From assembly GCF_035825295.1 (NCBI RefSeq), contig NZ_JAYMGI010000002.1, forward strand, positions 558,001-622,000: a stretch of 64,000 nt of DNA. Direction: 5' to 3'. The stretch is from Actinacidiphila sp. DG2A-62. GTDB taxonomy: Bacteria > Actinomycetota > Actinomycetes > Streptomycetales > Streptomycetaceae. The notes under the pieces were generated by a model, which had not been told where the DNA came from, ran no database searches, and was given only the letters and a program-made list of their open reading frames with translations. Shown one piece after another: positions 1-8,612 of the stretch. Position 1 is the stretch's first letter, and each line of letters begins with the position of its first letter. Position numbers and translations under genes: made by a program.

Positions 1-836
1 AGCACGCCGATCGACAGGTCGGCGGGCACGGCGAGCCCGGCCCGCACGTACAGCGCGCGCAGCGCGGAGGCCATCTCGGTGGTCTCCACCAGGGCCGCGG
101 TGACGCCGTCGGCGCGCAGCCGGTCGAAGACCGAGGACGGGTCGTCGTCGGTGAGGGCCAGCGGCGTCTTGCGGTGCCGCCGCGCCGCGGCCAGGTAGCC
201 GGCGCGCCGGTCGGCCGTCGACTCGCTCTCCTCGCGGTAGCCGACCAGCGCCACCGTGCGGTGGCCGAGCGCCCACATCCGGTCGTAGAGCGCGGCGGTG
301 GCCGCGGCGTAGTCCGCGCCGACGTAGCTCACCGGTCCCGCCGAGGACTCGCGGCGGCCGATGAAGACGAACGGGAACCGCTCGTCGACCAGCCGGTCCA
401 GTTCGGCGCGGTCGGTGTGGCGGCCGAGCAGGATGCAGCCGTCGGCGATGCCGAGCCGGTTGGAGCCCTGCTCGTAGACCTTGCGCCGGCCCTGCCGGCG
501 GCCGGGGCTGGTGAACAGCAGCAGGTCGAAGCCCTGCGCCTCGGACTCCTCCTCGATGCCGCCGAGGAAGGGCCCGTAGAAGTCCGCCGAGCCGGAGGGG
601 AACACCGACTCGTAGGTGAACACCCCGAGGATCTGGTTGGACTTGCCGCGCAGCCGCCGTCCCATGATGTCCACGGTGTAGCCGGTCTGCCGCAGCGCCT
701 CCTCGACGCGCTTGCGGGTCTGCGGGGCGACGCGCACCCCGTCGGAGCCGTTGAGCACCAGCGAGACCATCGCCTGCGAGACTCCGGCGAGCCGAGCCAC
801 CTCGGCCTGGGTAACCCGTCTGCGGCGTTCCGTCAC
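1..836 (-). CDS. LacI-family transcriptional regulator (3' end beyond window)
   Basis: DNA-binding repressor of the LacI/GalR family, probably controlling sugar uptake or degradation. The N-terminus has a typical helix-turn-helix (QAEVARLAGVSQAMVSLVLN) and hinge, followed by a periplasmic-binding-protein-like effector domain (GVFTYESVF, GCILLGRH). The C-terminal part is cut by the left window edge. A GTG at 836 is preferred: a TACGAT -10 box on this strand (844-849) lies 7 nt before it, which fits a leaderless transcript. An ATG three codons upstream (845) overlaps that box. It is divergent from the polysaccharide lyase gene at 1067, its most likely target. The effector is unknown. Confidence 0.9.
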   Translation of the reverse strand, partial: MTERRRRVTQAEVARLAGVSQAMVSLVLNGSDGVRVAPQTRKRVEEALRQTGYTVDIMGRRLRGKSNQILGVFTYESVFPSGSADFYGPFLGGIEEESEAQGFDLLLFTSPGRRQGRRKVYEQGSNRLGIADGCILLGRHTDRAELDRLVDERFPFVFIGRRESSAGPVSYVGADYAAATAALYDRMWALGHRTVALVGYREESESTADRRAGYLAAARRHRKTPLALTDDDPSSVFDRLRADGVTAALVETTEMASALRALYVRAGLAVPADLSIGV

Positions 837-843
837 GTGCTGC

Positions 844-849
844 ATCGTA
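844..849 (-). promoter_or_regulatory. -10 box of a probably leaderless lacI promoter
   Basis: TACGAT reads toward the LacI gene and ends 7 nt before the GTG at 836, so transcription should begin at or next to the start codon. No convincing -35 box is visible. Inferred from spacing only. Confidence 0.4.
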
Positions 850-920
850 GCGCCACCGCCCTTTCCCGCGACCGGCTCCGCGTCGCCCGGCGGTCGACCG
901 GGCGTGACCGGACCCCACGA

Positions 921-932
921 TAATACGTATTA
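921..932. promoter_or_regulatory. 12-bp perfect palindrome, candidate LacI-family operator
   Basis: TAATACGTATTA is a perfect palindrome in an otherwise GC-rich divergent intergenic region (837-1066), between the LacI gene and the family 8 lyase gene. A CG-centred AT-rich palindrome is typical of LacI-family operators. The left half (TAATAC) could also serve as a -10 element. Assignment to the adjacent regulator is inference. Confidence 0.5.
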
Positions 933-1066
933 GCTATTGACGCGAGGCGGCACGGAGAGCAACGATCCCTGACGCCGCCGGGCGGCCCGCGAGCGCCGCC
1001 GCCCGGCCGGGCGGCCGCGCGCCGCCCGGCGGCTCCCGTCGTCCTCCCCGACCCTGAGGGGCTTCC

Positions 1067-3460
1067 ATGTCCGACGCACACCCGTCCCGTGGCGTCTCCC
1101 GCCGCTCCGCCCTGCTGGCCGGCGCCGCGCTGGCCCCCGCGTGGCTCCTCGGCTCGGCCCTGGGCGCACCGGCCCGCGCCGAGGCGGCCTCCGCCGCGCA
1201 CTTCGCACAGATCCGCGGCCAGTGGCTCGCCACCCTGATCGGCGACTACGACGCCTCGGACCCGGTGATCTCCGGCTACGTGCGGGCGATGGCCGACACC
1301 GCCCAGGGCCTGTGGTCGACGATGAACACCTCCGCCTCGCGCACCTACCTGTGGGCGGACCTGGACAGCGACACCGTCTCGGCGGTGCAGCGCGACGTGA
1401 TCGGGCGGCTGCGCCAACTCGCCCTGGCCTACGCCTCGCCCGGCTCGCCGCTGGCCGGGAACCCGACGCTGCTGGCCGATCTGAGGTCCGCGCTGGACTG
1501 GTTCCTGTCGCACAAGTACGGCGTCGGCGCGAGCTACGACAACTGGTGGGACTTCCAGATCGGCATACCGCTGGCGCTCAACGACACCTGCCTGGCGCTG
1601 CACCCGCACCTGACGTCGGCCGAGATCTCCACCGCGACGGCCGCCATCGCCCGGTACGCGCCCGACCCCACCCGGGTCGGCGGCGGCCCCGCCACCGGCG
1701 CCAACCTCAACTGGGCCTGCTCGATCGCGACCGTGCGCGGCGCGCTGAGCGAGGACGCGAGCGTGATCGACGCCGCCATGGCCGCGATCGCGAAGCTCTT
1801 CCCGTACAGCACCTCCGGCGACGGCTTCTACCCCGACGGCGGCTTCGTCCAGCACGCGGTCTACGCCTACAACGGCTCCTACGGGGTCTCGCTGCTGCAG
1901 TACCTCACCTATCTGCTGGTCGCCCTCAAGGACACCCCGTGGGCGGCGACCGCGGACCAGGTGCAGCGCGTGTACACCTGGGTCGAGGCCAACTACCGGC
2001 CGTGGATCTACCGCGGCGCGTTCATGGACATGGTGCGCGGACGGGCGCTGTCCCGCTTCTACGAGACCGACCACCGCATCGGCCGGCTCACCACCGCCAC
2101 CCTGCTGCAACTGGCCGGCGTCTTCCCTGCGGACCAGGCGCACACCGTCCGCGCCCAGGCCAAGGGATGGATCACCGCCGACACCAACCTGGACTTCTTC
2201 GCCTACGACCCGGTGCCGCTGGAGCAGGTGCGGCTGTCCTCGGTGGCGCTCGGCCGCGCGGTGGTCCAGGACCCGGGCGTCCCGGCGGCGGCGGAGTCCG
2301 CCACGTCGGTGGTCGCCGCCTCGATGGCCCGAGTGGTGCACCGGCGGCCGGGGTTCGCCTTCGGCATCGCCATGGACTCCACCCGCATCAAGCCGTACGA
2401 GTCCGCCAACAAGGAGAACCTGCAGGGCTGGTACACCGGCGAGGGCGCCACCTACCTCTACCTGCCCACCCAGCCGGGCCACTGGACGAACGCCTACTGG
2501 CCGACCGCGGACAAGTACCGGGTGCCCGGCGTCACCCTCGACACCAAGACCCTCGCGCTGGGCGCCAACCGCGGCTCCACCAACACCTGGGCCGGCGGCG
2601 CGCTGCTGGACGGGAACGTGGCCGCCGGCATGGGGCTGTCGTTCGCCGTGCAGACGCTCACCGGCCGCAAGTCGTGGTTCTGCGTCGAGGACGCGATCAT
2701 CTGCCTGGGCGCGGGCATCAGCAGCACCGACGGCCACACCGTCGAGTCGGTCATCGAGAACCGCAACATCGGTCCGAACGGACGGACCAACGTACGCGTC
2801 GACGGCTCGGTGGTGCTCGCCACGCCCAGCGGCACCCCGACGGTCTTCCAGCCGCGGTGGATCACCATCGACACCATCGGCGGCTACGTCTTCCCGGCCG
2901 GCGGCCACGTGACGATGGTGCGCGAGGACCGCACCGGCAGGTGGACGGACATGGACCACCGCGGTGTGTACGACGACACGGCCTCCTACACCCGACGCTT
3001 CGTCACCCTGTGGGTCGACCACGGCGTGAGCCCCTCGGGAGGCGGCTACCGCTGGATCCAGCTTCCGACGGCGACCGAGGAGCAGACCGCCGCCTTCGCG
3101 GCGTCCAACGACGTCACGGTCGCCGCCAACACCCCGCAGGTGCAGGCCGTGCGGCGGTCCGGCTCCGGGGTGGCGATGGCCAACGTGTGGCAGGCCGGCG
3201 CGCCCAAGGCGGCGGGCATCCAGGTCGACAGGACCGCGTCGGTGGTGACCCGGCGGGCCGGCGGCCAGGTCGGCGTGGCGGTGAGCGATCCGACCCAGAG
3301 CCTCACCGGCTCGGTGACGGTCACCGTGGACGGCCCGGTGACCGGAGTGGTCTCCCTCGACCCGGGCGTGACCGTCCTGGCCACCTCGCCGAACCTGCGG
3401 CTGCGGGTCGAGGTGGGCGGCGCGGCGGGCAGGTCCTTCGTGGCACGATTCACCGCGTGA
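1067..3460 (+). CDS. Secreted polysaccharide lyase family 8 (hyaluronate/chondroitin/xanthan lyase type)
   Basis: Exported lyase that would cleave uronic-acid-containing polysaccharides by beta-elimination. The 797-residue product begins with a twin-arginine signal (SRRSALLAG) and an Ala-rich cleavage region near residue 40. The alpha/alpha-toroid domain carries the expected catalytic set: N213 in GANLNWA, H263 in GGFVQHAVYAYNG, Y272 in the same block, and Arg residues in RGRALSR (about 324-330). The 50- and 9-residue spacings match PL8 hyaluronate lyases. A beta-sandwich region follows. A weak GAGGGG precedes the ATG. Substrate cannot be fixed from sequence. The divergent LacI gene is the likely regulator. 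Confidence 0.9.
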   Translation: MSDAHPSRGVSRRSALLAGAALAPAWLLGSALGAPARAEAASAAHFAQIRGQWLATLIGDYDASDPVISGYVRAMADTAQGLWSTMNTSASRTYLWADLDSDTVSAVQRDVIGRLRQLALAYASPGSPLAGNPTLLADLRSALDWFLSHKYGVGASYDNWWDFQIGIPLALNDTCLALHPHLTSAEISTATAAIARYAPDPTRVGGGPATGANLNWACSIATVRGALSEDASVIDAAMAAIAKLFPYSTSGDGFYPDGGFVQHAVYAYNGSYGVSLLQYLTYLLVALKDTPWAATADQVQRVYTWVEANYRPWIYRGAFMDMVRGRALSRFYETDHRIGRLTTATLLQLAGVFPADQAHTVRAQAKGWITADTNLDFFAYDPVPLEQVRLSSVALGRAVVQDPGVPAAAESATSVVAASMARVVHRRPGFAFGIAMDSTRIKPYESANKENLQGWYTGEGATYLYLPTQPGHWTNAYWPTADKYRVPGVTLDTKTLALGANRGSTNTWAGGALLDGNVAAGMGLSFAVQTLTGRKSWFCVEDAIICLGAGISSTDGHTVESVIENRNIGPNGRTNVRVDGSVVLATPSGTPTVFQPRWITIDTIGGYVFPAGGHVTMVREDRTGRWTDMDHRGVYDDTASYTRRFVTLWVDHGVSPSGGGYRWIQLPTATEEQTAAFAASNDVTVAANTPQVQAVRRSGSGVAMANVWQAGAPKAAGIQVDRTASVVTRRAGGQVGVAVSDPTQSLTGSVTVTVDGPVTGVVSLDPGVTVLATSPNLRLRVEVGGAAGRSFVARFTA

Positions 3461-3482
3461 GCGGAACCGAGGAGGTCGCACG

Positions 3483-3818
3483 ATGAAGGACGAGCACGAG
3501 TTCTTCCCGGCGGACGCCCTGCCGTGGCGGCCGGGCCCGCAGCCCGGCACCGCGGAGAAGGTCCTGAGCCGGGACCCGGCCGACCCCGACGTGCTGACCC
3601 GCCTGGTCCGCTGGGACCCCGGCTTCGCCACCGACGCCGGCGTGATCCGCCACGAGTGGGCCGAGGAGGTCTACCTGCTCGAAGGCGACCACCACGACCT
3701 CACCCTCGACACGACCTTCCGGGCCGGCTCCTTCGCGGCCCGCCCGCCGGCCATGCCCCACGGCCCCTACCGCACGGACAACGGCTGCGTGATGCTGGAG
3801 ATCCGCTACCGGGCGTGA
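3483..3818 (+). CDS. Cupin-domain protein
   Basis: Small 111-residue single-cupin protein of unknown function, resembling ChrR-like cupins. The first cupin block is visible as IRHEWAEEVYLLEGDHHD (metal-binding His and Glu), the second as MPHGPYRTDNG. It starts 22 nt after the lyase stop with a strong GAGGAGG, so it is probably co-transcribed with the lyase. No signal peptide, so it acts in the cytoplasm. It may bind a metal and a small acid or sugar, but no reaction can be assigned. Confidence 0.8.
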   Translation: MKDEHEFFPADALPWRPGPQPGTAEKVLSRDPADPDVLTRLVRWDPGFATDAGVIRHEWAEEVYLLEGDHHDLTLDTTFRAGSFAARPPAMPHGPYRTDNGCVMLEIRYRA

Positions 3819-3936
3819 CACCGCCCGTCACGAGGTCAGTTCACATCAGTGCGCACGTCCACCAGGACGGACGGCAGCGGACTCAATACCCGGGCCCTCA
3901 TGTCGATCGCCACGACGAGCAACGCCCCGGACGCCG

Positions 3937-3987
3937 GTTCGCGAACGGCGCTCTGGTCGCGAACGGCGTTCGGGGGGACGTTAGGAT
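3937..3987 (+). promoter_or_regulatory. Repeated TCGCGAACGGCG sites and leaderless promoter of a TetR gene
   Basis: The 12-mer TCGCGAACGGCG occurs at 3939-3950 and 3957-3968, 18 bp apart. The first copy overlaps the perfect palindrome GTTCGCGAAC (3937-3946). A TAGGAT -10 box (3982-3987) ends 6 nt before the GTG start, predicting a leaderless transcript. The repeats suit autorepression by the TetR protein; this is inference. Confidence 0.45.
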
Positions 3988-3993
3988 GGGGCG

Positions 3994-4800
3994 GTGAATC
4001 CGAGAGAGCGGCGTGCCGCGCGGCACCGGAACCAGGAGGGCGAGGCCGGCTCGGGGACGCGTCGTCGTCGCGCGCCGATCACCGTCGAGCAGGTGGTCGA
4101 CACCGCCCTCGGCATCGTCGCCGCCGAGGGCTTCGACGCGCTGACGATGCGCCGGGTCGCCGCCGCGCTCGACACCGGGCCCGCCTCGCTCTACGCCCAT
4201 GTGGTCAACAAGGCCGACCTCGACGAGCTGCTCATCGGGCGGCTGTGCGCCGGCCTCGTCCTGCCCGAGCCCGACCCCGCGACCTGGCGCGACCAGATCC
4301 GCGACGTCTGCGCGGCGATGCGCGACGAGTACCTGCGCTACCCGGGCATCTCCCGGGCCGCGCTCGCCATGGCCCCCACCGACCTGGAGACGCTGCGGGT
4401 CAGCGAGGGGATGCTGGCGATCCTGCTGGCCGGCGGCGTCGCCCCGCAGACCGCCGCGTGGGCCATCGACGCCCTCGTGCTCTACGTCGCCGCGTACTGC
4501 CTGGAAACCTCGATCGTCCGGCAGCGGGCGCAGGACGACGACGCGGTCTGGGTGCTCGACCGCGACGAGATGACCCGCCGGCTGGCCGCCCTGCCCGCCG
4601 GGGCCTTCCCGCACACCACCCGTCACGCCGCCGAACTCACCGCGGGCGACGGCCACGACCGCTTCGACTTCGCCCTCGCCCTGATGGTCGACGGCCTGGC
4701 CGGCCGCCCGGCGCGGCCCGCGGGCCGGGCCGCGCCCGGGGGGCACGGCCGCGCGTCCTCCCCCGCCGGCGGGACCGGGGAAGGGCGCACGGCCGGCTGA
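3994..4800 (+). CDS. TetR-family regulator
   Basis: 268-residue TetR/AcrR repressor. The N-terminal DNA-binding domain (about residues 28-75) contains the HTH block MRRVAAALDTGPASLYAHV. The C-terminal part resembles the TetR_C ligand-binding domain (IDALVLYVAAYCLETS). The GTG start is supported by the leaderless-type -10 box just upstream; a basic N-terminal extension of about 25 residues precedes the HTH. It converges on the beta-propeller gene; its target and ligand are unknown. Confidence 0.85.
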   Translation: MNPRERRAARHRNQEGEAGSGTRRRRAPITVEQVVDTALGIVAAEGFDALTMRRVAAALDTGPASLYAHVVNKADLDELLIGRLCAGLVLPEPDPATWRDQIRDVCAAMRDEYLRYPGISRAALAMAPTDLETLRVSEGMLAILLAGGVAPQTAAWAIDALVLYVAAYCLETSIVRQRAQDDDAVWVLDRDEMTRRLAALPAGAFPHTTRHAAELTAGDGHDRFDFALALMVDGLAGRPARPAGRAAPGGHGRASSPAGGTGEGRTAG

Positions 4801-4815
4801 GCCGGCGGGCGGGGG

Positions 4816-6042
4816 TCAGCCCGCGACGATGCCCTCGCCGCCGACCGCGTCCGGGACGGTCACGGTGCCGACCGGGGTCAGCGAGCCGTCCTCGCCGAGG
4901 CGGAAGGCGTCCACCGAGCCGGTGGCGCCGGTCTGCGCGTAGAGGAACCGGCCGTCGGAGGAGACGGCCGTGTCGACCGTGCCGCCGCCCGTCCCGGTCT
5001 CGCCCAGCGCGGTGAGCCCGCCCGCCGCGTCCGCCCGGTAGCCGGACAGGGTGCCGCTGCCGGCGTTCGAGGCGTAGAGGTGGTCGCCGGCCCGGACGAT
5101 CCAGCAGGTGGCGGCCTGCCCGGTGGCCGCCTGCCCGACCGGGGTCAGCCGGCCGTCCGGCCGTACGGCGAAGGTCGCCACCGCGTTCGGGCCCGCCTCG
5201 GTGACCTGGAGACGGCCCGCCGCGTCGAAGACGAAGCCGAACGGCACGGCGCCGGGTGTCGCGGTGACGACCGGGCGGGCCGAGGGACCGCCGAACGCGT
5301 CCAGCGGGAAGACGTCGATGGTGTCGGCCGCGGCCTTCGTGGTGACGACGAGCTTGGACCCGTCCGGGGTGAAGGAGATCTGGCCCGGCGTGTGGGTGAA
5401 CTGCGGCGCGGCGTCGGGGTCGAGGCCGAGCCCGCGGCGCCAGGACGGGACGCGCACGAGGCGGTCGCCGGCCCGTGCGAAGCCCTGGATCGAGCCGCCG
5501 TCCAGCGCGTTGGCGACGTAGACCAGGCCGCCACGCACGGCGATGCTCACCGGGAAGCTGCCGCCGGAGCCGATGACCTGCAGTTGGGTGAGCCGCTCGC
5601 CGCGCACGGCGAAGACGGTGACGGTGTCGCTGCCCGCGTTGACCGCGTAGAGCAGGTGGTCGTGCCGGTCGTAGGCGAGCGAGCCCTGGGAGGCGAGGTG
5701 GTCGACGACCGAGCCGTCGAGGACGCCGCCCCGGCCGCCGGTCGGATAGACGCCGCGCTGGACGAGACTGCCGTCGGGGGCGCGGTGGTACGCCACCACC
5801 GTGTTGCCGCCGGGGGCGTCGCTCTGGACGAACACGGCGGTACTCGCGGCGCGCACGGACGCGGAGGCGGCTGCCGCGGGGGACGCGGGGGCCGCCGATG
5901 CCACGGGCGCGCCGGCCAGCAGGGCGGCGCCGCCCGCGGTGGCGAGCGCCGCGCCGGTGGCGAGGGCGGCACGGGCGCGGCGCCCGGGGCGGTGCGTGGG
6001 CCGGTGCGTGGACCGGTGCGCGGCGGCGGAGGTCGAAGTCAT
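4816..6042 (-). CDS. Secreted lactonase-like beta-propeller protein
   Basis: 408-residue exported protein of the YncE / 6-phosphogluconolactonase-like (PF10282-type) seven-bladed propeller group. After a basic stretch (RPGRRARAALATG) and Ala-rich signal peptide, repeated blades each contain DxxxxLYAxNAGSxTVTVF-like strands (for example LLYAVNAGSDTVTVFAV and HLYASNAGSGTLSGY). The ATG at 6042 is chosen because AAGGAG lies 8 nt upstream; a longer frame to 6186 lacks a site and a signal peptide. Family members bind or hydrolyse lactones or serve as surface scaffolds, so the substrate is undetermined. Confidence 0.8.
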   Translation of the reverse strand: MTSTSAAAHRSTHRPTHRPGRRARAALATGAALATAGGAALLAGAPVASAAPASPAAAASASVRAASTAVFVQSDAPGGNTVVAYHRAPDGSLVQRGVYPTGGRGGVLDGSVVDHLASQGSLAYDRHDHLLYAVNAGSDTVTVFAVRGERLTQLQVIGSGGSFPVSIAVRGGLVYVANALDGGSIQGFARAGDRLVRVPSWRRGLGLDPDAAPQFTHTPGQISFTPDGSKLVVTTKAAADTIDVFPLDAFGGPSARPVVTATPGAVPFGFVFDAAGRLQVTEAGPNAVATFAVRPDGRLTPVGQAATGQAATCWIVRAGDHLYASNAGSGTLSGYRADAAGGLTALGETGTGGGTVDTAVSSDGRFLYAQTGATGSVDAFRLGEDGSLTPVGTVTVPDAVGGEGIVAG

Positions 6043-6106
6043 GACGAAGGCTCCTTGTGCGGAAGGCGAAACGTCGCGGGGCTGTCCCGGCGCATGCCTC
6101 ATCCGC

Positions 6107-6139
6107 CGCCAACTCCCTCTACTTCTTGGTGAGTTGGCG
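6107..6139. promoter_or_regulatory. 9-bp perfect inverted repeat upstream of the propeller gene
   Basis: CGCCAACTC (6107-6115) and GAGTTGGCG (6131-6139) form perfect arms around a 15-nt less GC-rich spacer, about 65-97 nt upstream of the propeller start. It could be a dimeric repressor operator or a leader hairpin. No adjacent regulator is clearly paired with it. Confidence 0.4.
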
Positions 6140-6203
6140 ACCGCGGGCGGCTTCCGGAACGCTCTCGACGCTAGCCCGCGGGGCATCCCGGCGCCGGGAC
6201 GAA

Positions 6204-6240
6204 CCAGGGCGATCCGCCCTGGCGTCCCGGGACCGTAAGA
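6204..6240 (-). terminator. Strong hairpin, terminator of the FAD oxidoreductase gene
   Basis: CCAGGGCG-ATC-CGCCCTGG (6214-6232) is a perfect 8-bp stem, extended by CCGGGACG/CGTCCCGG outer arms with a two-base bulge. It begins about 43 nt past the stop of the leftward FAD gene. As is usual in streptomycetes there is no U-tract. Confidence 0.6.
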
Positions 6241-6282
6241 AGTGCCGTGCGGGCCGCCTCCGCGGCCGGGCGGGCGCGCGGG

Positions 6283-7680
6283 TCAGCCGCGGCGGGCCGC
6301 CGGCACGGGCAGCAGGGGGCCGCCGCGCAGCAGCACCCGGGCCGCGAGATCGGGGCGCAGCAGGCTGCGCGGCGCCGCGACCAATCCGGTGACGTGCACG
6401 AACGCCTCGGACAGCGCCGGATCGGACACGGCCGCGGCGTGCAGCCGGGCGAGGTAGGCGTTGGTGAAGCGGACGCGCGGGGAGCGGTGGCCCTGCACGC
6501 CGGGGAACACCAGGTCGGAGAAGGTGGTGATCTCCCACGGGTCGTCGACCGCCGCGGCCGCGGCCTTGAAGTAGCCGCGCCAGTCCGGCTTCCGGTCGCC
6601 GGCCAGCGTCTGCGCGAGCGCGCGGGCCTGGAGCGCGGCCGAGGTCATGCCCTGCCCGTAGAGCGGGTTGAACGCGCAGAACGCGTCGCCGAGCACCAGC
6701 AGGCCCTGGGGGAAGTCGCCGAGCAGCTCGTAGCGGTGCCGGAGGTTGGAGGGGTAACGGAAGGCGACCGGTTCGCCGAGCGGCTCGCCCGCCCGTACCG
6801 CGTCGCCGATGTCGGGGAAGTCGAGGGTGCCGGCGAACTCCTCGAACTCCTTGGGGTCGGTGGGCGGCCGGTCGCCGAGCAGGCCGGCCAGGGTCACCAG
6901 GTGCCGCCCGCCCTCGACGGACACCACCGCGCCGGCCCGCGGGCTGTCGGGGGTCCAGCCGTTCAGCACCAGCCGGTCCCCGCCGAGGAAGCCCTCCGGT
7001 AAGCGGTAGGGGCGGGTGGCGTAGGCGACGTCGACGGTCATCCGCTCCACCGGGGGCGGCGCGTAACCGAGTTCGCGCAGCCACCGGGGCGTACGGGAGC
7101 CGCGTCCGGTCGTGTCCACCACGAGGTCGGCGGTGAGGACGCCCGAGTCGTCCGCGGCGCCGCCTGCCGGCTCCCCGGCCCTTTCCGCCGCGCCGCGCGC
7201 CGGAGCGGTCCGCACGCCCTTCACCCTGCGGCCGTCGGCGGAGGCCACCAGCCCCTCCACGTCCGTGCCGTCGGCGAACGTCACCCCGCGCAGCTGCCGC
7301 ACCCGCTCCCTGACCAGGCCCTCCAGCAGCTCGCGGCCGCAGAACAGCAGCGGCTGGCCGATGTGCCTGCGGCTGAGCCGGTGGCCGTTGACCATCCAGC
7401 GCACATTGCCCAGCAGGTCGCCGTCGTGCGCGCCCGCGTCGAGGAGCTGTGCCCGCAGCCCCGGCAGCAGCTCGTCCAGGACCTCGATGCCGCGGGCCAG
7501 CAGGGCGTGGGTGTGATGGCTCTGCGGAACGCCCCTGCGGTGCGCGGGCTCCCGCGGCAGCTCGTCCCGCTCCACCACGGTCACCGAGCCGTACGACCTG
7601 CTCAGCACCGCGGCGGTGAGCAGTCCCGCCATGCTCGCGCCCAGCACCACGGCACGCTGCTGCTGTCCCCCACCGGCCAT
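6283..7680 (-). CDS. FAD-dependent oxidoreductase (aromatic monooxygenase/halogenase-like fold)
   Basis: 465-residue flavoprotein of the p-hydroxybenzoate hydroxylase superfamily. The dinucleotide-binding motif lies at the N-terminus (VVLGASMAGLLTAAVLSR), an acidic strand end follows (VTVVERDELP), and the second FAD motif is VLGDAFCAFNPLYGQGM near residue 335. A short cytoplasmic protein without signal peptide. Such enzymes hydroxylate, epoxidise or reduce lipophilic substrates. The gene stands alone between a terminator and a 228-bp gap, so the substrate is unknown. Confidence 0.8.
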   Translation of the reverse strand: MAGGGQQQRAVVLGASMAGLLTAAVLSRSYGSVTVVERDELPREPAHRRGVPQSHHTHALLARGIEVLDELLPGLRAQLLDAGAHDGDLLGNVRWMVNGHRLSRRHIGQPLLFCGRELLEGLVRERVRQLRGVTFADGTDVEGLVASADGRRVKGVRTAPARGAAERAGEPAGGAADDSGVLTADLVVDTTGRGSRTPRWLRELGYAPPPVERMTVDVAYATRPYRLPEGFLGGDRLVLNGWTPDSPRAGAVVSVEGGRHLVTLAGLLGDRPPTDPKEFEEFAGTLDFPDIGDAVRAGEPLGEPVAFRYPSNLRHRYELLGDFPQGLLVLGDAFCAFNPLYGQGMTSAALQARALAQTLAGDRKPDWRGYFKAAAAAVDDPWEITTFSDLVFPGVQGHRSPRVRFTNAYLARLHAAAVSDPALSEAFVHVTGLVAAPRSLLRPDLAARVLLRGGPLLPVPAARRG

Positions 7681-7908
7681 CGCCGACCTCCACCCGGGCA
7701 GGCCCCTCCCACCGTCCGCTCAGAATCGGGCACGCTGCGTCACGGCGACCACTTCCAGCTTGCCCTGTGGTCGGGGCGCCCGGGGCGCCCGGGTGGCCGA
7801 GTGGTCCGGATCGTCGCGGCGTGCCCGGGGCCGACGCGGCGCCCGGACACGGGCCCGCCGCGCGGAACGAACCGCCGAACCGCGTCGCCGGGCCGGGCCG
7901 CCGGCGGC

Positions 7909-8469
7909 TCAACTCCGCGGAGCCGAGCGGGACATCCGGATCGACGAGGCGAGGAAGAAGATCCCGCCGAGCACGGCGTACCCGGCGAGGGCGGTGAGCT
8001 TCGGGTCGTCCTGCGCGGCGGTGCGGAAGAAGGACGCGCCGGCCAGGACGGAGATGCCGCCGCTGAGGATCATCGGCCACTGGCCGCCCATCGACCGGCG
8101 GGCGACGCCCACCAGCAGCTGGACCAGTCCGGAGACGACCGCCCACGCACCCCAGACGCGCAGGACGTCGGCGACCCCCGAGGCACTGGCGATCGCGACG
8201 CCGACGGCCGCCAGCGCGCTGATCGCCATGTTGACATAGAGCCCCTTGACCGGCCCGGTCGTGGACGCCGACCGCGCGTCCACCACGGCCGCGCCGACGT
8301 CGAAGGCCGGGTAGACGAACAGCAGCAGCTTGGCGCCGGCCGTCAGGTCCGAGCCGGACACCAGCAGGAGCACCGCCCAGGCGGCGGCGAAGACGAAGCG
8401 GATCAGGTACAGCCGGCGCAGCGCGGGAGCGGGGGCGGCGTGCTCGGTGGTGCCGACGGCGGATGCCAT
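7909..8469 (-). CDS. Small multi-pass membrane protein (HdeD/DUF308-like)
   Basis: 186-residue integral membrane protein with about six hydrophobic helices (FVFAAAWAVLLLVSG, LLLFVYPAFDVGAAVV, MAISALAAVGVAIA, WAVVSGLVQLLVGV, MILSGGISVLAGASF, AGYAVLGGIFFLASS). The pattern resembles HdeD/DUF308 acid-stress membrane proteins, but function is not proven. The ATG at 8469 has GGAG upstream; the frame extends to 8544 without a better start. It is divergent from a TetR gene whose candidate operators lie between them, so the regulator probably represses it. Confidence 0.7.
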   Translation of the reverse strand: MASAVGTTEHAAPAPALRRLYLIRFVFAAAWAVLLLVSGSDLTAGAKLLLFVYPAFDVGAAVVDARSASTTGPVKGLYVNMAISALAAVGVAIASASGVADVLRVWGAWAVVSGLVQLLVGVARRSMGGQWPMILSGGISVLAGASFFRTAAQDDPKLTALAGYAVLGGIFFLASSIRMSRSAPRS

Positions 8470-8504
8470 GGGTTCTCCAGGGGTACGGGACAGAGGAGCG
8501 AGGT

Positions 8505-8605
8505 AGAACGCTCTTTCTTCTTCCGTAGCCTGGCACACTTCCACCGCGAGAACAAGAGCGATCGTTCTCCCTCCAGGAAAGAGAGATCGTTCTGCCTGCT
8601 ACGGT
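8505..8605. promoter_or_regulatory. Paired 14-bp operators and promoter between membrane and TetR genes
   Basis: AGAGCGATCGTTCT (8555-8568) and AGAGAGATCGTTCT (8580-8593) are near-identical, near-palindromic sites 25 bp apart. A diverged copy begins AGAACGCTCT at 8505. A TACGGT -10 box (8600-8605) ends 7 nt before the ATG at 8613, so the regulator transcript is probably leaderless. The sites fit autorepression and control of the divergent membrane gene. Confidence 0.55.
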
Positions 8606-8612
8606 GGACGGC

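Noticed and set aside
833-3631. 932-codon open frame on the minus strand
   Set aside because: Antisense shadow of the PL8 gene from GC bias; low-complexity Arg/Gly/Val composition and no family motif.
4816-6186. 456-codon version of the propeller gene
   Set aside because: The added 48 residues precede the signal peptide and lack a ribosome site; AAGGAG is before 6042.
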